A stretch of 33,527 bases of DNA from Bdellovibrionales bacterium (lineage in GTDB: Bacteria > Bdellovibrionota > Bdellovibrionia > Bdellovibrionales > UBA1609), in the NCBI GenBank assembly GCA_013216195.1, contig JABSOQ010000011.1, forward strand, positions 18,496 to 52,022, written 5' to 3'. Every line of letters begins with the position of its first letter. Position 1 is the stretch's first letter. Both the position numbers and the translations under genes were made by a program. This document shows positions 24,978 through 33,301 of this stretch, in pieces. The notes under the pieces were generated by a model, which was given only the letters and a program-made list of their open reading frames with translations, ran no database searches and was not told the DNA's origin.

Positions 24978-26507
24978 CTATTGGAGGCTATTTGGAGACT
25001 GGCGATCCCAAAAGTTGAGACTAAAAGCGGCTGCCATGTTGATTTGTGGTCCTTTGAGTTGCCCCGTGTTTGCTAAGTAATCAAGCTCTTCTGTTGAGAC
25101 CCCAAAGGCTGCATGAAACAGTTCGACGTTGTGGGGAGGCTCTTCGGCTGTTACGGCCTGGCTCCAATCTTCTAGTGTCAGCTCTGATAGGGCATAGATC
25201 ATTCTAAGAACTCTAGCAAACTCCTCACGAATTTCTGATTCAACATGAGCAGCCAGATTTGAAGCTGTGATCTGCTCCCATTCTCGACCTTCAAGATACA
25301 TCAGATCTCCGAATACTGGGTTGTTGTTATGCGGAATCGATTCGTGGGGAGAGCCTGAGAACTGGCTCACTAAGCCACCAAGATGTTTTGTAACATATGG
25401 CAAGCTTCGCCTAAGCTCAGCTGCGGTATTGAAAATCTCTTGGGAGGTCATCGCTGTCACCATGCGGTCAATGTCTTGCTTAGCGTAGCCGAGGTCACCA
25501 AATTCAGGTCTAGCGTCCTCAGGTACCGGAAGGTTCGTAATTCTATAATTTAAAGTGGCTTTGTCGATGAGAACGAGAGCTTCGTTGTAGTAAAGCAAGC
25601 GAATGGCTCTTCCTGTTCTCATGGCGTCTCGCCAACCACCATCCTCAACAACCTGCCTAACAATGGTTCTGTAAGAGGCTGCGTAGTCTGGCCTCAAAAT
25701 GTAGGTCAGAAAGTGGCCAAAGATTTCGTGATCTAGAGTGAAGTTTATAAACAACCCGCCCTCAGCCCTCTTCACTACAAACAGTGGAAAGTAGCCATCA
25801 TCAAGTGCCTTATAAAGAGCCTTGCCAGGTGGTACGTAGTTGACATTTTCTTCTTCAATGTATGGCTCATAGCCAGGAGGCACTGGCTCAAGGTAGCGAA
25901 GGTGAATCCAATCCCATTTGCCCTCGAGGTTTATCTTTCGAAAAGGAAAAGCTATGTGAATAACATCTTGCCGACCGAGCTCTGTTTGATGGTTATGATT
26001 CCAGCTGGTGAGGTGGCTTGCGATCTCACGGTCAATACTCGTTAACAGTGAAGTGAGCTTAGGTGCCCGTTTATTCTTAAAATCAAAGCCTAGTCGCTTC
26101 GCTAGTGCGAGTCGATCTTGGCCCCATGGAGAGCCTTCGACTTCTGCGAAAAACTGTTGATAGCTCTCAAGTTGATCAGAGTTGGTCATCGCGGAGTCGA
26201 AAGTCTGCTTTAGCCTTTTCCACATCATTCGGCTATGCAGATCGAGCAGTTTGCCGCTCTGATAAACCGACGATGCAGGGTTGAGCTGCCCACGGCAAGC
26301 CAAGCCATTCCTGGAGAGATCAAAGGTGCCAATATTGACTGTGGCGTTGGCCTTTAGGGTCATAGAAAGACACAAAAGAGGCAGAATGGGCCCTAATTGG
26401 GCGAGAAACGGCATCAGCTCATTTGGCTTAACCCTGGTTGGGGCTACAACAAGAGCTGACAACAATGAGGTAAATATCTGAATTAATTTAAGATTCACCC
26501 AACTCAT
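24978..26507 (-). CDS. Secreted protein of unknown function with HExxxH motif
   Basis: The protein has up to 509 residues. Two starts are possible. The ATG at 26507 gives one hydrophobic segment (KLIQIFTSLLSALVVAPT) before a second. The ATG at 26414 gives LAQLGPILPLLCLSMTLKANA, with a typical AxA cleavage site. Neither has a good ribosome binding site. The mature part is mostly helical. The most telling motif is LDHEIFGHFL (His260, Glu261, His265 in the long form), an HExxxH that resembles but does not equal the HExxH zinc-protease motif. No clear third ligand can be assigned. I do not recognise the family. It lies upstream of the 194-residue secreted protein on the same strand. Confidence 0.65.
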   Translation of the reverse strand: MSWVNLKLIQIFTSLLSALVVAPTRVKPNELMPFLAQLGPILPLLCLSMTLKANATVNIGTFDLSRNGLACRGQLNPASSVYQSGKLLDLHSRMMWKRLKQTFDSAMTNSDQLESYQQFFAEVEGSPWGQDRLALAKRLGFDFKNKRAPKLTSLLTSIDREIASHLTSWNHNHQTELGRQDVIHIAFPFRKINLEGKWDWIHLRYLEPVPPGYEPYIEEENVNYVPPGKALYKALDDGYFPLFVVKRAEGGLFINFTLDHEIFGHFLTYILRPDYAASYRTIVRQVVEDGGWRDAMRTGRAIRLLYYNEALVLIDKATLNYRITNLPVPEDARPEFGDLGYAKQDIDRMVTAMTSQEIFNTAAELRRSLPYVTKHLGGLVSQFSGSPHESIPHNNNPVFGDLMYLEGREWEQITASNLAAHVESEIREEFARVLRMIYALSELTLEDWSQAVTAEEPPHNVELFHAAFGVSTEELDYLANTGQLKGPQINMAAAFSLNFWDRQSPNSLQ

Positions 26508-26588
26508 CTTTCAAAAAACTGCAAAGTCCAAACCAACGCTGTGCTCCCAGCCCTCTGATGCTGCTATCGAGGTTGCCGATTGCAACAT

Positions 26589-26840
26589 ATGGCAATATCG
26601 ATTACCACTAAGCCTGCCATGGGAAAGAAGATCGCGACTACCGTCTACATCACTGAAGACCAACAAGCCAAGCTAAAGGCTCTCAATGAGCAAACAAAGG
26701 TGCCGGTCGCCGAGTATATACGCCAGGGCATTGATTCTGTTTTAAACCAACATGCACATATCATCCCGGGCCAACTCGATTTACCATTGATGGCTCCGGA
26801 TGTGTTTAGTAATCAGCTCCTCAACCTCAATAAGAAGTAA
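26589..26840 (+). CDS. Ribbon-helix-helix (CopG/Arc-type) protein
   Basis: The protein has about 83 residues from the ATG at 26589. A TTG at 26580 and an ATG at 26619 are also possible, and none has a clear ribosome binding site. The core KKIATTVYITEDQQAKLKAL followed by EQTKVPVAEYIRQGIDSVL is the beta-strand, helix, helix pattern of ribbon-helix-helix DNA-binding dimers. The tail (LDLPLMAPDVFSNQLL) is hydrophobic. No toxin gene accompanies it, so it is not an obvious antitoxin. It ends 12 bases before lepA and may be co-transcribed with it. Its target is unknown. Confidence 0.7.
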   Translation: MAISITTKPAMGKKIATTVYITEDQQAKLKALNEQTKVPVAEYIRQGIDSVLNQHAHIIPGQLDLPLMAPDVFSNQLLNLNKK

Positions 26841-26852
26841 GAAATCTCAGTT

Positions 26853-28655
26853 ATGAAATTGGAGAATATCCGCAACTTTTCAATCATCGCCCACATCGAC
26901 CATGGCAAATCGACATTAGCTGATGGACTTTTACAAAAAACTGGAACCCTTTCAGATCGTGAGAAGAAAAACCAGTTTCTCGACAACATGGATCTCGAGC
27001 GTGAAAGAGGAATCACAATCAAGGCTCAAACTGTTCGATTGATGTACAAGGCAAAAGACGGAGAAACCTACCAACTCAATTTGATCGATACTCCGGGCCA
27101 CGTTGATTTCTCTTACGAGGTGTCTCGTTCTCTCGCAGCTTGTGAAGGGGCAATACTCGTCGTAGATGCCGCTCAAGGTGTCGAAGCCCAAACGATTGCG
27201 AACGTCTTTTTGGCGATTGAAAACGATCTTGAGATTATCCCGGTTTTGAACAAGATCGACTTGCCGGCAGCAGACCCAGCAGGTGTCTCCCAGCAGATTG
27301 AAGAGGCTATTGGTCTTGATGCCACGGGCGCAATTCATGCCTCAGCCAAAACAGGCCAAGGTATCGAAGATATTCTAGAGGCGGTCGTGGCCCATGTTCC
27401 GCCTCCGAAGGGCGACATCGAACAGCCACTACAAGCTCTTGTGTTCGACAGTTGGTTTGACCCTTATCAGGGTGTGGTTTCACTTGTGCGAGTCGTTGAG
27501 GGTTCTCTCAAAAAAGGCGACAAGATCAAGTTTATGTCTACAGGCGTAGAGTACGAGGCGCTTAAGCTTGGTGTGTTTTCGCCATTTGCGCAGAACTTAG
27601 ACCGTCTCTCTGCCGGTGAAGTTGGCTTTATCATTAGTGGTATCAAAGACATTCGTGATGTGATGGTCGGAGACACGGTTACCCATGCCAAAAAAGGCGC
27701 ACAAGAGGCACTCGGTGGTTTTCAGAAAATGAAGCCGATGGTTTTCTCGGGGATCTTTCCTGTCGAAACGCCCGACTTTGAAATTTTGAAGGAAGCACTT
27801 GAAAAGCTGGCGCTTAACGATTCGAGTTTGAGTTTTGAAACAGAAACATCTGCAGCTCTTGGCTTTGGTTTTCGCTGCGGTTTCTTAGGTCTTTTGCACA
27901 TGGAGATTGTGCAGGAGCGGCTAGAGAGAGAGTTCAACCTCAACTTGATAACGACAGCTCCAAGTGTGGTTTACAAAGTTTATCAAAACGATGGTGAAGT
28001 TCTTGAGTTAGAGAACCCATCGGGCTTACCTGATATGACAATGCTCGATCATCTTGAAGAGCCGATGGTGAAGCTGACTTTACACACTCCGGATGAGTTT
28101 GTGGGTAACCTGCTTAAGCTTTGTGAAGACCGAAGAGGTGTTCAACAAAAAATGGAATACATGAGTAACGGTCGAGTTATAATCGAGTACAAGCTACCTC
28201 TTAATGAAATGGTTATGGACTTCTACGATAGGCTTAAGTCTCTATCTAAGGGTTATGCTTCAATGGAGTATGAGTTGCTTGAATACGAAGAGTCTGACCT
28301 GGTTCGATTAGACATTTTGATTAATGGTGACTCTGTAGACGCTCTTTCTGTAATTGTTCACCGGTCAAAGGCCGATTCGCGGGGCCGTAGCCTTGCAAAA
28401 AAGTTGAAAGAACTCATTCCTAGGCAGCAATATCAGATTGCAATTCAAGCAGCTATCGGAGCAAAAATCATTGCTCGTGAGACCTTAGGTGCACTTCGCA
28501 AAGACGTAACAGCCAAGTGTTACGGTGGAGATATCACTCGAAAAAGAAAGCTTCTTGAGAAGCAAAAAGAGGGTAAGAAGCGAATGAAGTCGATTGGCAA
28601 GGTTGACATTCCTCAGAATGCCTTTCTTGCTATCTTAAAGGTAGATGGCGAATGA
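26853..28655 (+). CDS. lepA: Elongation factor 4 (LepA)
   Basis: The protein has 600 residues (E. coli 599). It is a translational GTPase acting on stalled or assembling ribosomes. G motifs are [15 protein letters not shown] near residue 12, [15 protein letters not shown] and [10 protein letters not shown]. The elongation-factor domains II, III and V follow. The LepA-specific C-terminus has [20 protein letters not shown] and ends [13 protein letters not shown]. The stop overlaps the start of the first signal peptidase gene by four bases (ATGA). This is the classical lepA-lepB operon order, here with three lepB genes. Confidence 0.97.
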   Translation: MKLENIRNFSIIAHIDHGKSTLADGLLQKTGTLSDREKKNQFLDNMDLERERGITIKAQTVRLMYKAKDGETYQLNLIDTPGHVDFSYEVSRSLAACEGAILVVDAAQGVEAQTIANVFLAIENDLEIIPVLNKIDLPAADPAGVSQQIEEAIGLDATGAIHASAKTGQGIEDILEAVVAHVPPPKGDIEQPLQALVFDSWFDPYQGVVSLVRVVEGSLKKGDKIKFMSTGVEYEALKLGVFSPFAQNLDRLSAGEVGFIISGIKDIRDVMVGDTVTHAKKGAQEALGGFQKMKPMVFSGIFPVETPDFEILKEALEKLALNDSSLSFETETSAALGFGFRCGFLGLLHMEIVQERLEREFNLNLITTAPSVVYKVYQNDGEVLELENPSGLPDMTMLDHLEEPMVKLTLHTPDEFVGNLLKLCEDRRGVQQKMEYMSNGRVIIEYKLPLNEMVMDFYDRLKSLSKGYASMEYELLEYEESDLVRLDILINGDSVDALSVIVHRSKADSRGRSLAKKLKELIPRQQYQIAIQAAIGAKIIARETLGALRKDVTAKCYGGDITRKRKLLEKQKEGKKRMKSIGKVDIPQNAFLAILKVDGE

Positions 28656-29692
28656 AGAAGCTGATCTCTCAGGGTACAGGCTCTCTGCTTCTAGCAATCG
28701 CGTTTGCGCTTTGCATTCGTTGGGCCTTTATGGAGGCCTACGTTATACCCTCGGGTAGTATGTTGCCTACTTTGTTAGTCAACGATCATATCTTTGTGAA
28801 CAAAGCCAGTTTCGGTTTAAGAGTGCCTTTTACTTCGGATTGGTTGTTTCAGTGGGGCGAACCTTCGCGAGGCGACGTGGTAGTTTTTCGTTACCCAGCA
28901 GATCCTCGATACTACTACATCAAGAGAGTCATCGGTGTGCCAGGTGATTTGATCGAGTACCGTAGAGGCTACGTTTATATCAACGGTGAAGTGGTCGAGA
29001 GGTTGGTGCCTGCAGGCGATGTCAAAGCGGATTGGCAGTGGTTGAGCGACAAGAGCTTTATTGGCGACCAAAACGGTTTGTCTGACTACACTCATTGGCA
29101 AGAGTCAATCGGTCGGTCGACCTACAGTGTGCTACTGAATGAGCAGGGCTCGAGACAAATTGAATACGAGCCATTTCGGGTTCCTGATCGGCACTTCTTT
29201 GTCATGGGTGACAACCGTGACAATTCGCAAGACAGCAGACACTGGGCTTCCCGTGAGCGCAGAGCCAAAGGCTCTGTGACTTTTAGCATGCAATCAGATT
29301 TGAAAGAGCCGATCGAGGTTCCAGCAGGTACAGTTGTGAAAACAGATCTGATTCGGGGCTTGAGCAGAAGGTACCGCACCACTGAGGCCGTCTCAGTTAA
29401 GCCGGGTCAAGCAAGCCAAGTCGGTGTTGAAGCCTTGTCTCCTGGTTTGGAGCACAATGTGTCGGCCCGGCAAATTAAAACGGTGGAATCAGAGCCGCTG
29501 AACGGTTTGTTAACCGTGGCAAACCCAGATTCCATTCTGGGCGGTGAAGATTTTCGATATGTTCCGAGATCATATGTGGTTGGTCGCGCCATGTTTGTTT
29601 GGTTGAGTTGTGAAAAAACTCTTCCGATCCTGACGTTTCTTTGTGATCCTACTACAGTTCGATGGTCTCGATTTTTTCACGATGTTGATTAA
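28652..29692 (+). CDS. lepB: Signal peptidase I, first copy, with an inserted beta-rich domain
   Basis: The enzyme cleaves signal peptides on the periplasmic side of the inner membrane. One N-terminal membrane span (about 8-25) is followed by the catalytic box PSGSMLPTL (nucleophile Ser36) and [12 protein letters not shown] (general base Lys91). Box E is [12 protein letters not shown] (about 185-196). Between box E and the final [11 protein letters not shown] strand lies an insert of about 100 residues (about 200-303, DNA 29249-29560). The insert reads [38 protein letters not shown], then [11 protein letters not shown]. That pattern is typical of phage baseplate-J-type barrels. The active-site residues are intact, so activity is expected. 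The ATG overlaps the lepA stop. Confidence 0.92.
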   Translation: MKKLISQGTGSLLLAIAFALCIRWAFMEAYVIPSGSMLPTLLVNDHIFVNKASFGLRVPFTSDWLFQWGEPSRGDVVVFRYPADPRYYYIKRVIGVPGDLIEYRRGYVYINGEVVERLVPAGDVKADWQWLSDKSFIGDQNGLSDYTHWQESIGRSTYSVLLNEQGSRQIEYEPFRVPDRHFFVMGDNRDNSQDSRHWASRERRAKGSVTFSMQSDLKEPIEVPAGTVVKTDLIRGLSRRYRTTEAVSVKPGQASQVGVEALSPGLEHNVSARQIKTVESEPLNGLLTVANPDSILGGEDFRYVPRSYVVGRAMFVWLSCEKTLPILTFLCDPTTVRWSRFFHDVD

Positions 29693-29712
29693 AGCACAAT
29701 GAGGAGTTGCTC

Positions 29713-30453
29713 TTGAGTCAAAACCAAAAAGCCGGATTTATGGACAGCTTTGGATCATTCGCACTGGCCGTATTGGCTATATTAACTTTGCGTTGGCTCT
29801 TGGTTGAGCCGTATGTGATACCCTCGGGCAGTATGATCCCAAGCCTGCTTGTGCATGATCACATTCTCGTAAATAAGCTGGCTTACGGGGTGCGGGTTCC
29901 CTTTTCAAAGCAATGGCTTTGGAAGGGCGACAACCCAGAGCGAGGCGACATCGTGGTTTTTCGGGCCAAAAATGAGAGCTACTTCATGGTTAAGCGTGTA
30001 CTGGGGCTTCCTGGCGAGACTTTAAAGTTCTACTCAGACGGGAGAGTCTCTGTAGGCGGCGAAGTCATCGAGCGAAGTGATCTGGGCGAAGTTGTCGACA
30101 AAGAAGATCAAGGTCGCTACTACGCCGTTGATGCAGACGATGTTAAAGCACCTTTTCGTGGGCTAGAATTCTTCGAGGAAGACAACGGTAATAACAAGTA
30201 TCGAACCATGCAAATCTTAGGTGGTGATCGGCCCGAGTTTGAAATTGAAATCCCCGATGACCACATATTTATGATGGGAGACAACCGAGATAACTCAAAA
30301 GACTCTCGGTTTTGGGGGCCTTTGCCAGTTGATCATGTGTTGGGCAGGGCGACTTTTGTTTGGTTGAGTTGTGATGAAACTTTACCGGTTTTGTCTTTTT
30401 TGTGTAACCCACTTGAGCTTAGATGGAGCCGATTCGGCCACTCGGTGAAATGA
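29713..30453 (+). CDS. lepB: Signal peptidase I, second copy
   Basis: The protein has 246 residues from the TTG at 29713, chosen because GAGGAG (29701-29706) is six bases upstream. A TTG at 29707 abuts that sequence. It has one clear N-terminal membrane span (about 8-28). Catalytic motifs are complete: PSGSMIPSL (Ser40), YFMVKRVLGLPGE (Lys94) and [18 protein letters not shown]. It lacks the insert seen in the first copy and closely matches it elsewhere, including the shared ending FVWLSC...LRWSRF. The two probably arose by tandem duplication. This copy is most like a standard housekeeping enzyme. The third copy begins one base after its stop. Confidence 0.93.
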   Translation: MSQNQKAGFMDSFGSFALAVLAILTLRWLLVEPYVIPSGSMIPSLLVHDHILVNKLAYGVRVPFSKQWLWKGDNPERGDIVVFRAKNESYFMVKRVLGLPGETLKFYSDGRVSVGGEVIERSDLGEVVDKEDQGRYYAVDADDVKAPFRGLEFFEEDNGNNKYRTMQILGGDRPEFEIEIPDDHIFMMGDNRDNSKDSRFWGPLPVDHVLGRATFVWLSCDETLPVLSFLCNPLELRWSRFGHSVK

Positions 30454-30454
30454 T

Positions 30455-31138
30455 TTGAGTTCTCCTTCGCCTTTCTTGAAATCGCTAGAATTCTTGCGGA
30501 GATATTCTGAGGGTATTGTACTGACATTGCTACTGGCTCTGATGGTCAGGCTGTTCGTTATTTCGAGTATGCAGGTGGTAAATGATCATATGTCTCCGAC
30601 ATTGCTTCCTGGAGACTACGCTGTGGCGTACCGCCTGCCATTTGGCATTCGAATTCCGCTATCAGGATCAAAAATCGGTAAAGGGAAGCCAAGTCGAGGA
30701 GATGTGGTGATGTTTCCGTGCCCTGGTGACGCTCGGTCAAGTTGTGTGAGTCGAGTCATGGGACTTTCGGGTGATAGGGTAGAAATTCAAGGGGAGAGGC
30801 TAATTCTAAATGGAGAAATGGCCGAATACAGCTCACCAGAGGAACACAGATCAGGCTTGCTTCTAACCGAGTCTGTTTTGGGAATGTCGCACCAGATTGC
30901 CATAGCTGGCCAAGAAGCGAATAGGAGTTTTGGCCCTGTAATTGTTGGCCCTGGTCATGTGTTTTTGCTGTCAGATCATCGAGATCTTTCTAAAGATTCG
31001 AGGTCGTATGGCGCGGTGCCGGTAGCTTCGTTAGAGGCGAGAATCAGTATGGTTTGGGTTTCTTGGAGCTGGCCAAAAGAGGCCAGGTCGGCGCTACCCG
31101 CTCTCAGGTGGGGAAGGGTGCTGAAGGCTGTTCAATAG
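30455..31138 (+). CDS. Signal peptidase I-like protein, third copy, catalytic residues lost
   Basis: The protein has 227 residues, starting at TTG 30455 one base after the previous stop. The fold is recognisable: a membrane span (about 19-37), then NDHMSPTLLPGDYAVAYRLP, SRVMGLSGDRVE, and LLSDHRDLSKDSRSYGAVP. The catalytic serine of GSM is replaced by His45 (DHM). The catalytic lysine of IKR is replaced by Ser99 (VSR). Both members of the Ser-Lys dyad are therefore missing while the surrounding boxes are kept. It should be inactive as a peptidase and is probably a partner or chaperone-like paralogue. Gram-positive inactive SipA-type proteins offer a precedent. Confidence 0.88.
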   Translation: MSSPSPFLKSLEFLRRYSEGIVLTLLLALMVRLFVISSMQVVNDHMSPTLLPGDYAVAYRLPFGIRIPLSGSKIGKGKPSRGDVVMFPCPGDARSSCVSRVMGLSGDRVEIQGERLILNGEMAEYSSPEEHRSGLLLTESVLGMSHQIAIAGQEANRSFGPVIVGPGHVFLLSDHRDLSKDSRSYGAVPVASLEARISMVWVSWSWPKEARSALPALRWGRVLKAVQ

Positions 31139-31240
31139 CCTTTGAGTTGTGTTTTTCGGCTCAAATCCATCCTGCTTAAAGCGCTCTTGAACTGGCCCTC
31201 GATTTTGCGAAATCCATTGCGACTTCTGGGTCTTATGAGA

Positions 31241-31269
31241 TTGACTGGCATAGGGGCCTTCTATATATT
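31241..31269 (+). promoter_or_regulatory. Near-consensus sigma-70 promoter of pyrB
   Basis: TTGACT (31241-31246) and TATATT (31264-31269) are separated by exactly 17 bases. The -10 box ends eight bases before the pyrB ATG, so the transcript should begin at or within about two bases of the start codon. No Shine-Dalgarno sequence is present. Confidence 0.75.
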
Positions 31270-31277
31270 GACCGGCG

Positions 31278-32231
31278 ATGTCATTAGTCAAAAAGCCTTT
31301 CCTTAGCACTGCAGATGTAAGCAAAGAAGACGTTATTGCGATCTTCGATCGTTCCGCTCTTTTTAAAAAAGAGTTTGAAGAAAAAGGTCGAATCGATCAC
31401 CTCATTAAACCGAATAGCCTCGGTCAAAAAGTGGTGACTTTGCTTTTCCAAGAACCCTCTACTCGAACTCGTACCAGTTTTCAGCTGGCAGCTTTAAGAT
31501 TGGGTCTGCGAGTTGTGTTGCTCGACAACATGTCAATCTCGAGCATGCAAAAGGGTGAGACGGTTGGTGACACTATCCGAAACGCGGCTGCAATGCAGCC
31601 CGACCTACTGATTGGTCGTTTTAACGAAGACTTAGATGCCGAAGAGGCAATCAAAGCCCTAGAGATTCCAGTGATCAATGCTGGTTTAGGTGCAAAAGAA
31701 CACCCCACTCAGGCCCTTCTCGATGCCTTCACTATTCGTGAGTACAGAGGTCAAGTTGAGGGCGAGAGAGTATTGTTGGTGGGTGACGTTTTGCACTCGA
31801 GGGTCGCAAACTCGAACTTGAAACTTCTAAGAAACCTAGGTGCAGAAGTCGCTTACTGTGCTCCCGAAGAGTTTAGACCTAAAGATTCTTTGTGGCAGGA
31901 TGTTCAACACTTTCCTCACCGTGATGAGGCGGTTCAATGGGCGTCAGTTATAATGGGTTTAAGAATTCAGACTGAACGGCATAAAGATGAGCGCAGCATC
32001 GGTCTTACAGTTGCGAACTTTAGAGATCGTTACCGAATCGGGGGCGATCAGCTGAATCACTTTCGTGAAGACGGCATCTTGCTTCACCCAGGACCAGTTA
32101 TTCGTGGTGTTGAATTTTCAAATTACGTCTTACAAGATCCACGATGCCATGTTCTCGATCAGGTCACCAATGGTGTTTATGTACGAGCAGCCTTGATGTC
32201 ATTCATGCTTGGAATAGAGGTCTCCTCGTAA
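31278..32231 (+). CDS. pyrB: Aspartate carbamoyltransferase, catalytic subunit
   Basis: The enzyme joins carbamoyl phosphate and aspartate in pyrimidine synthesis. The protein has 317 residues, usual for the family. The carbamoyl-phosphate site FQEPSTRTRTSF near residue 57, the second site EHPTQALLDAFTI near residue 142 and the late LHPGPVIRGVEFS are intact. The ATG at 31278 fits the usual N-terminus, and a strong promoter lies so close that the mRNA is probably leaderless. carA follows two bases after the stop; its product supplies ammonia for carbamoyl phosphate. No pyrI is seen next to it. Confidence 0.96.
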   Translation: MSLVKKPFLSTADVSKEDVIAIFDRSALFKKEFEEKGRIDHLIKPNSLGQKVVTLLFQEPSTRTRTSFQLAALRLGLRVVLLDNMSISSMQKGETVGDTIRNAAAMQPDLLIGRFNEDLDAEEAIKALEIPVINAGLGAKEHPTQALLDAFTIREYRGQVEGERVLLVGDVLHSRVANSNLKLLRNLGAEVAYCAPEEFRPKDSLWQDVQHFPHRDEAVQWASVIMGLRIQTERHKDERSIGLTVANFRDRYRIGGDQLNHFREDGILLHPGPVIRGVEFSNYVLQDPRCHVLDQVTNGVYVRAALMSFMLGIEVSS

Positions 32232-32233
32232 TC

Positions 32234-33301
32234 ATGGACAAGGGCTATCTCGTTCTCGAGTCTGGACAGGTTTTCGCTGGCCGCTGGCATGGCGGGCCTG
32301 AGACTTCTGGTGAGGTGGTCTTCAATACTGGTCATTCTGGTTACGAAGAGATGGCCACTGACCCCTCTTACTTTTCACAAATTTTGATAACCACGGCTCC
32401 TATGCAGGGTAATTATGGAGAAGACGATCGTCACCGAGAGTCTGAGCGTATGTGGATACGTGGTTTTGTTTGCCTTGAAATGCAAAACTCCTCGCGAGAT
32501 CACTCTTGGGAAGACAAGCTGATCTCGCAACAAGTGCCAATTCTTTCACAGCTCGATACACGCGAGATTGTCCTTACCTTACGAGAGCAAGGTACGACTT
32601 GGGGAGCCTTGCTGTCTGCGGAGTCAGAAGAGCAAGCTGTGCAAAAAGCCAGTAGCCTCATATCTAAAGGCAAGGGCCAGAACCCAAATTGGCCTGAGGC
32701 TGTGACTTGCAAACAGGCTTATGAATTAAAGGGCAAAAACCCAGCAGGGCCAAAATTTGCGGTTATCGATTTTGGTTGCAAACTGAACACTTTACGAGAG
32801 CTGCAAGCTCGAGGTAAAGAGGTTAAGGTCTTTCCGTGCACAGTTACTGAAGAAGAGATTCGCAACTATGAGCCAGATGGCATCATGCTATCAAATGGCC
32901 CCGGTGATCCAAGCGACGTTCAGCATGCTGTGGGTGTCGTTAAATCTCTGCTAGGCTGGCGATACATCTTTGGTATCTGTATGGGGCATCAGGTTTTGGC
33001 GCAGGCCTTAGGGGGCAGTACCTACAAGCTTAAGTTTGGTCATCGAGGCTCCAACCATCCCATTAAAGACAGCTTGCTCGGGCAGATTTACATGACTAGC
33101 CAGAACCATGGTTACGCGGTTGAACGAGACTCTTTGCCTGATGGCGTAGAAGTCAAGCACATCAACTTGAATGATCATACGGTCGCAGGGATCAAATCAG
33201 ATTCTCAAAAGTGTATGAGTGTTCAGTTTCACCCCGAGAGCCACCCTGGTCCGCATGATGCTGTTCCTCTTTTCGACTTTTTCGTTAAGCAGGTGCAATG
33301 A
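32234..33301 (+). CDS. carA: Carbamoyl-phosphate synthase small (glutaminase) subunit
   Basis: The protein has 355 residues from the ATG at 32234 (E. coli 382, B. subtilis about 364). The frame is open from 32144, but that earlier part lies inside pyrB. The N-terminal CarA domain starts YLVLESGQVFAGRWHG. The class I amidotransferase domain carries the Cys nucleophile in FGICMGHQVLAQALGG, the LSNGPGDPSDV loop and a late QFHPESHPGPHD with the catalytic His and Glu. It passes ammonia to CarB for carbamoyl phosphate synthesis, feeding PyrB. carB, often next, is not visible; the sequence turns abruptly to low complexity after the stop. Confidence 0.95.
   Translation: MDKGYLVLESGQVFAGRWHGGPETSGEVVFNTGHSGYEEMATDPSYFSQILITTAPMQGNYGEDDRHRESERMWIRGFVCLEMQNSSRDHSWEDKLISQQVPILSQLDTREIVLTLREQGTTWGALLSAESEEQAVQKASSLISKGKGQNPNWPEAVTCKQAYELKGKNPAGPKFAVIDFGCKLNTLRELQARGKEVKVFPCTVTEEEIRNYEPDGIMLSNGPGDPSDVQHAVGVVKSLLGWRYIFGICMGHQVLAQALGGSTYKLKFGHRGSNHPIKDSLLGQIYMTSQNHGYAVERDSLPDGVEVKHINLNDHTVAGIKSDSQKCMSVQFHPESHPGPHDAVPLFDFFVKQVQ

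Noticed and set aside
26580-26840. Toxin-antitoxin pair based on the ribbon-helix-helix protein
   Set aside because: No small toxin gene lies on either side; the next gene is lepA and the previous is a divergent secreted protein.
29249-29560. Phage remnant inserted in the first lepB
   Set aside because: The reading frame is continuous, codon use resembles the flanks, and no repeats or phage genes flank it, so it is a domain of the protein and not a recent mobile insertion.
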